A DNA stretch of 11,175 nucleotides from an uncultured Collinsella sp. (GTDB taxonomy: Bacteria; Actinomycetota; Coriobacteriia; Coriobacteriales; Coriobacteriaceae): NCBI GenBank assembly GCA_900553215.1, contig USCJ01000036.1:1-11175 (forward strand), read 5' to 3'. Below are positions 7,353 to 11,175 of the stretch, piece by piece. A program made the position numbers and the translations under genes. Numbering within the stretch: the stretch's first letter is position 1; every line of letters starts with the position of its first letter. The notes beneath the pieces were generated by a model, which was not told the origin of the DNA, ran no database searches, and saw only the letters and a program-made list of their open reading frames with translations.

Positions 7353-8321
7353 ATGGCCACTTTACTTCAAGATAAATACGAGGCCCGCAAGGCCGAGGTC
7401 AATGCTCGCTTTGAGCAGCTTCGCGCTAATGAGGAGGAGCTCAACCGAATCTTTGCCAAGATTTACAACATGGAGGGCGAGGTGCCCATCGAGGTCGAGG
7501 ACAAGTACGTCTCGGTGGCGCACATTTTCGACACCGCCGATGAGATTCCCGAGAGTTACAAGGGCAACAAATACGTGCGCACCAAGCGCGATGAGATCAC
7601 CTCGCTCATAAGCTATGCCGTGGGCTGCATGTTTGGCCGCTATTCGCTGGGTGTGGACGGCCTGGTCCTGGCCGATCAGGGTGCCACGGTCGACGACTAC
7701 CTGGCCAAGATGCCCGATCCCGATCATGTGACTTTTATGCCCGATAGCGACAACGTGCTGCCCATTACCGATGACGAGTACTTTGACGACGACATCGTGC
7801 GCTACTTCATTGACTTTGTGCGCGCCGTGTACGGCGAGGAGACGCTCGAGCAGAACCTGGCCTTTATTGCCGAGGCGCTCGGCGGTAAGGGCACTTCGCG
7901 CGAGGTAATCCGCACCTACTTTTTGAAGGACTTCTTTAAGGACCACTGCCAGACCTATAAGAAGCGCCCCATCTACTGGCTGTTCGACAGCGGTAAGAAG
8001 AACGGCTTCAAGTGCCTTGTTTACATGCATCGCTATCAGCCCGACCTGTTGGCTCGCATCCGCACCGACTATGTGCATGAGCAGCAGGAGCGTTACCGTG
8101 CCCAGATCGGCTATGCCAACGATGCCCTTGCCAGTGCCGAGCGCGGCGAGCGTGTACGTTTGGATAAGCGCGTCAAAAAGCTCAACGACCAGCTTAAAGA
8201 GACCATTGCCTACGAAGAGAAACTGCACCACTTGGCAGACCAGATGATCAAGATCGACCTAGATGACGGCGTCAAGGTCAACTACGCCAAGTTTCAGGAT
8301 GTACTGGCAAAGATTAAGTAA
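7353..8321 (+). CDS. pglX: PglX C-terminal part as a separate gene
   Basis: Encodes 322 residues matching the C-terminal third of type I BREX PglX and containing no methyltransferase motifs. Blocks seen in order: LRANEEELNRIF (23-34), which in intact PglX follows the recognition region; YAVGCMFGRYSL (88-99); a DSDNVLPITDDEYFDDDIV stretch (131-149); TYFLKDFFKDH (188-198); KKRPIYWLF (203-211); YMHRYQPD (224-231); a charged, probably coiled-coil helix (about 240-295); and the family-like ending DLDDGVKVNYAKFQDVLAKIK. Added to the 825-residue first part it gives 1147 residues, close to an intact protein, so this is a split rather than a loss. It presumably binds the first part to form the working enzyme, as separate subunits do in type I restriction-modification, but that is inference. 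After its first ten codons the composition returns to the GC-rich norm. pglZ follows after 23 bases. Confidence 0.88.
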   Translation: MATLLQDKYEARKAEVNARFEQLRANEEELNRIFAKIYNMEGEVPIEVEDKYVSVAHIFDTADEIPESYKGNKYVRTKRDEITSLISYAVGCMFGRYSLGVDGLVLADQGATVDDYLAKMPDPDHVTFMPDSDNVLPITDDEYFDDDIVRYFIDFVRAVYGEETLEQNLAFIAEALGGKGTSREVIRTYFLKDFFKDHCQTYKKRPIYWLFDSGKKNGFKCLVYMHRYQPDLLARIRTDYVHEQQERYRAQIGYANDALASAERGERVRLDKRVKKLNDQLKETIAYEEKLHHLADQMIKIDLDDGVKVNYAKFQDVLAKIK

Positions 8322-8344
8322 CTGCAAATACGGTAAGGATATTC

Positions 8345-11053
8345 ATGCCCAAGATCGATGTAGAAGAACAGCTTAAGCTGCGGTTTTTGCAGCCGTTGCC
8401 TGCATGCATGCCCCGCCGTGTGGTGGTTTGGCACGATGCGGACGGCGAGTTCGCTCCTGAGTTTGAGCGATTGGCCGCCGAGGGTTTCGACGGCGCGGGG
8501 GCCGATGACGGCGTTATGCCCGCTCACGGTGGCTTTGGGCGCCCGGTGCGCTTTGTCGAGGCCAGTGAGGGCCGCATGTTTGCCGTCAAGAAGCTTATCA
8601 ACCGCGATGACCTTGCGAGCGATATCTTGCTATATCGCCGTTGCCCGCGCGGCAGGCTTGAGGGCGATTGGCTTGCCGATGTTGAGCTGTATGCCGATCA
8701 GTTCCAAGCTGACTATCTTTCGCTTTTGGCTGATCAGCTGGGTATCGAGAATATCGATACCGTGCGCGAGAGTCTGCGCGAGCACAAGGCGTTCTTTGAT
8801 GCCAAGACCCGCTGCGCTAAGTTTGCCGCGTGTGTTCCGCATGCCTCGGGCGCATCCGATATCGAGCTTGGAATCCTTACGGTGATCTTTGGCGGCAAAG
8901 AGCCGGGCGATGCGCGACCCGCGTTTGTACTGCGCGGCTGTATGACCACGCTGCTGCAAGAGGGTCCCGAGACACTGGCCGAGTTGGTGGGCAAGTACTG
9001 CGTGCGCGATGTCCTCTCTGCCTTCATCGTGCGTTGCTATGGGTTTGAGGGACCGCTGTATAAGCGTGATTCGCTGCTTGCACTGGCATCCCATGTGCTC
9101 ATCACGGCGTCATCCACCGCGCTTCCCGAGGGGGCGCTCAAGGGACTCGAAAGCTATGTGGCTCCCGCATACGGCCCCTATTGCCTTGAGGCGGTGCGTA
9201 CGTGGGACCAGACTGCCGATACTCAGGCGTCGAGCGAGGATTTATTTGAGATCTGCCGTTTGGTGGAGGATGTCCGCGGTCTCTTTGCGCGGTTTGAGGC
9301 TTTGCCGATCGATGTGCTAGCCTCGCTTGATGTGTTCCCGTGCGTCAATGAGGCCGTGCTCTCGCAGCTGTTCTGCTCGTTTGCTCAGGGCGCGGACCGT
9401 GTTGCGGATGCGTGCGCCTTTGCGGCGCGTCGCTGCGACCTGAGCTGGTACCGCCGTGTCGAGAGCTACTTTGACCTGCTTGTCGCTGTGGCCGATATGT
9501 GCGCGTTTAGGCAGGCGCACGCGGGCGGGTTCCATCTGGCGCAGCCCCAGCAGGTGTGGGATGCCTACACGTCCGATTGGTATGCCATGGACGCTGCCTA
9601 TCGCCATATGTGCACCGCGTATCTGCGGGCGCGCTCCGTCGAGTGCGATGTGCTCGAGGAGCCTGCCCGAGCTGTGGTGGACTGGGCGGAGAATCTCTAC
9701 AGTAACTGGTTCTTGGCCGATGCTAATGCATGCTGGGCATCGGCTGCGCAAGGGGAGTGGGCCGATTGCGGCTACATCGAGGGTCCCGCACGGCAGGATG
9801 AATTCTACTGGCATGTACTGCCCACCTTTGTGGGCTCTACCAAAACGACGGTTGTTATCGTGAGCGACGCGCTGCGCTATGAGGTGGCCCGCGACGTTGC
9901 GGCGCTGCTCGAGCGCGAGCGCGGCGGCAACGTCAAGGTCTCTAGCATGCAGGCGGTCTTTCCCTCCATTACCGAGGTGGGTATGCCCGCGCTGCTGCCG
10001 CACCAGGCGCTTGAACTTGCAGCGGATGGCTCGTTTGTACTGGCTGACGGCATGCCCACTGCGACGACTCCGCAGCGCGAGGCAGTGCTTGCCCACGTTG
10101 AGTCTACGGGCCGTGCCTTGCGCCAGAGCGCATACCTCAACATGGCGGGAACCGAGCGCAAAGCGCTGCTCAAGGACTCTAGGCTCGTCTATCTCTTCCA
10201 CAACAAGATCGATGCCACGGGCGAGAAGGCCGCTACGCAGGATGACGTTTTCGATGCCTGTGCGGACACCGTTGAGGAACTTGCCGCGTTGGCGCGTCGC
10301 GTGTGCACCGACGCCCCGGGCGCGCGTGTTGTTATAACGGCGGATCACGGCTTTATCTACACGCGTCGGGAACTCAACGAGTGCCAGATGCTCGGCAAGC
10401 CAGACCTTCCCTTCCTTGACGCTCCCGTTATGCACGGCAAGCGTCATCTGGTGGTGCCCAACGAAGCCGTGGCCAAGCTTTCGGACGAGGCACGAGGGGT
10501 GTTTGTTAATGTTGACATGGGACGTTTGGGCGCTGGCTTTGAGGGATTTGCCCCGCGCGAGAACGTGCACTTCAAACGTCCCGGCGGTACTAACAACTAC
10601 GTCCACGGCGGCATGAGCTTGCAGGAGCTTTGCGTGCCCGTTATCGGATTTTGGCGTGCGCGCTCGGGTTCCAAGGACTTTGTCGATACGCGCGCGGCGA
10701 CGCTGCGCGTACTGAGTGAGGGGCGTCGAGTGACCAACTCGCTCTTCTCGGTCAACTTGATCCAGGAAGAACCCGCCCAAGGCAAGGTCTTGCCGTGCGA
10801 GTACGAGCTGGTGTTTACCGATGCAAGCGGCAACGAGGTGAGCGATACGGTCAAGGCGCATGCCAACAAGACTTCTGTTAACTCGCAGGAGCGCGTTGTG
10901 CATGCCAAGTTTGCGTTGCGTGCGGCGGATGGATTCTCGGCCAAGGGTCCGTACTATCTGGTCTGCCGTGAGCGCGAGACGGGCAAGATCGTTTGGCGCG
11001 AGACGTATACCATCGCTGTTTCGTTTGCCCCCGTTGCTGACTTTGGTTTTTAG
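8345..11053 (+). CDS. pglZ: PglZ, BREX alkaline-phosphatase-superfamily protein
   Basis: A 902-residue PglZ, slightly longer than many type I versions as I remember them (about 830-860). PglZ has the alkaline phosphatase fold and is required for BREX methylation and exclusion; nuclease activity has been reported for some relatives. Seen: the N-terminal block VVWHDADGEF (27-36); metal-site block VVIVSDALRYEVA with D508; PSITEVGMPALLP with T543 at the usual nucleophile-like position; YLFHNKIDATGEKAATQDDVF; and VVITADHGFIYTR with metal ligands D667-H668. A later block, YVHGGMSLQELCVPVIGF, is also typical, followed by a C-terminal beta-rich region. All expected catalytic blocks are present, so it appears intact. 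The start is ATG 8345 with AAGGA at 8335-8339, spacing 5. It lies 23 bases after the pglX C-terminal gene and so is probably in the same transcript. Confidence 0.93.
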   Translation: MPKIDVEEQLKLRFLQPLPACMPRRVVVWHDADGEFAPEFERLAAEGFDGAGADDGVMPAHGGFGRPVRFVEASEGRMFAVKKLINRDDLASDILLYRRCPRGRLEGDWLADVELYADQFQADYLSLLADQLGIENIDTVRESLREHKAFFDAKTRCAKFAACVPHASGASDIELGILTVIFGGKEPGDARPAFVLRGCMTTLLQEGPETLAELVGKYCVRDVLSAFIVRCYGFEGPLYKRDSLLALASHVLITASSTALPEGALKGLESYVAPAYGPYCLEAVRTWDQTADTQASSEDLFEICRLVEDVRGLFARFEALPIDVLASLDVFPCVNEAVLSQLFCSFAQGADRVADACAFAARRCDLSWYRRVESYFDLLVAVADMCAFRQAHAGGFHLAQPQQVWDAYTSDWYAMDAAYRHMCTAYLRARSVECDVLEEPARAVVDWAENLYSNWFLADANACWASAAQGEWADCGYIEGPARQDEFYWHVLPTFVGSTKTTVVIVSDALRYEVARDVAALLERERGGNVKVSSMQAVFPSITEVGMPALLPHQALELAADGSFVLADGMPTATTPQREAVLAHVESTGRALRQSAYLNMAGTERKALLKDSRLVYLFHNKIDATGEKAATQDDVFDACADTVEELAALARRVCTDAPGARVVITADHGFIYTRRELNECQMLGKPDLPFLDAPVMHGKRHLVVPNEAVAKLSDEARGVFVNVDMGRLGAGFEGFAPRENVHFKRPGGTNNYVHGGMSLQELCVPVIGFWRARSGSKDFVDTRAATLRVLSEGRRVTNSLFSVNLIQEEPAQGKVLPCEYELVFTDASGNEVSDTVKAHANKTSVNSQERVVHAKFALRAADGFSAKGPYYLVCRERETGKIVWRETYTIAVSFAPVADFGF

Positions 11054-11064
11054 GAGTGTGCCCT

Positions 11065-11175
11065 ATGTTTGATAGCCATGACGACGATCTGTGGGAAGTC
11101 CCCTCGATTGATGTGAATGTGCCGGTGGAGGCCGCGGTGCCTGCGGTGGAGACTGTGCCTGATCAGGAGCCGGCG
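11065..11175 (+). CDS. Start of an unidentified gene after pglZ (partial)
   Basis: Thirty-seven codons run open to the window end. The ATG at 11065 has AGGAG at 11052-11056, overlapping the pglZ stop, with 8-base spacing, so it is very likely a translated, co-transcribed gene. The visible peptide (MFDSHDDDLWEVPSIDV, then a V-P-E-A-rich stretch with three loose copies of a V-P/V-E unit) is acidic and probably disordered. In type I BREX the gene after pglZ is usually brxL, a Lon-like AAA+ protein, but this start does not look like BrxL to me. It could be an extended BrxL, a helicase or another accessory. Confidence 0.6.
   Translation, partial: MFDSHDDDLWEVPSIDVNVPVEAAVPAVETVPDQEPA

Larger units (their letters stand above)
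5705..7380 (+). other. AT-rich cassette: recognition region of PglX plus nested HEPN-like gene
   Basis: Base composition changes abruptly inside pglX near 5705, straight after the conserved PGTPIAYW block, and reverts near 7380 inside the C-terminal pglX gene, just before the conserved LRANEEELNRIF block. Hand-counted lines inside gave 40-48% GC; lines in the flanks gave 62-68%. Codons inside often end in T or A. Both edges fall near conserved protein blocks, which suits replacement by homologous recombination between relatives. I found no insertion-sequence ends, integrase gene or clear flanking repeats inside the window. Exact edges are uncertain by tens of bases. Confidence 0.7.

Noticed and set aside
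5705..7380. Transposon or integron cassette
   Set aside because: No transposase, integrase, terminal inverted repeats or target duplications were seen; the pattern fits homologous exchange better.
7362..8231. 289-codon minus-strand open frame
   Set aside because: It is fully antisense to the PglX C-terminal gene, whose conserved blocks are clear; its composition is that of a codon-bias shadow.
9317..10903. 528-codon open frame on the minus strand
   Set aside because: It lies wholly inside pglZ, has no recognisable motifs, and is explained by the strong codon bias of a GC-rich gene on the opposite strand.
134..11053. DISARM or type II BREX (Pgl) locus
   Set aside because: The order brxB-brxC-pglX-pglZ and the BrxC type match type I BREX; there is no pglW kinase, brxD, or DISARM helicase in the window.
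1..11175. CRISPR array, tRNA or rRNA genes
   Set aside because: No regularly spaced repeats or tRNA/rRNA-like sequences were seen; nearly all of the window is coding.

Overview
The window carries the central part of a type I BREX phage-defence operon, all on the + strand. The composition (roughly 60-68% GC in hand-counted lines, with C/G-ending codons) and the gene style suggest a gut actinobacterium of the class Coriobacteriia, perhaps Collinsella or a relative. That placement is an inference from composition, not from a marker gene.

Layout, left to right: the last codons of a probable brxB (ends at 55); brxC, an AAA+-type ATPase of 1224 residues (134-3808); a 12-bp perfect stem-loop between brxC and the next gene (3816-3847); the first part of pglX, holding the methyltransferase core and the target-recognition region (3875-6352); an AT-rich gene for a 281-residue protein with a HEPN-type R-N-x3-H motif and a C-terminal winged-helix-like end (6362-7207); a 145-base gap; the missing C-terminal part of PglX as its own gene (7353-8321); pglZ (8345-11053); and the first 37 codons of another gene (from 11065) that I cannot identify. 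brxA would be expected upstream and brxL downstream, outside the window.

The unusual part is 5.7-7.35 kb. PglX is normally one polypeptide of about 1150-1220 residues. Here it stops exactly after the conserved end of the recognition region (FETSWGFKRNPLV) and resumes about 1 kb later at the conserved block that normally follows (LRANEEELNRIF). The pieces total 1147 residues, so nothing essential seems lost; a foreign gene has been placed at a domain boundary. GC content falls from over 60% to roughly 40-48% at about 5705 and rises again at about 7380, so the recognition domain and the HEPN-like gene look like one imported cassette. Just upstream of the cassette, pglX contains a C8 tract where gain or loss of one C would stop translation within about 60 bases, a possible on/off switch.

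In a working system BrxB, BrxC, PglX and PglZ act together to methylate host DNA at a non-palindromic site and to block replication of unmethylated phage DNA. The nested HEPN-like gene resembles in layout the prrC anticodon nuclease carried inside a type I restriction locus, and may be a fail-safe toxin that fires when PglX is inhibited. That role is hypothesis only.
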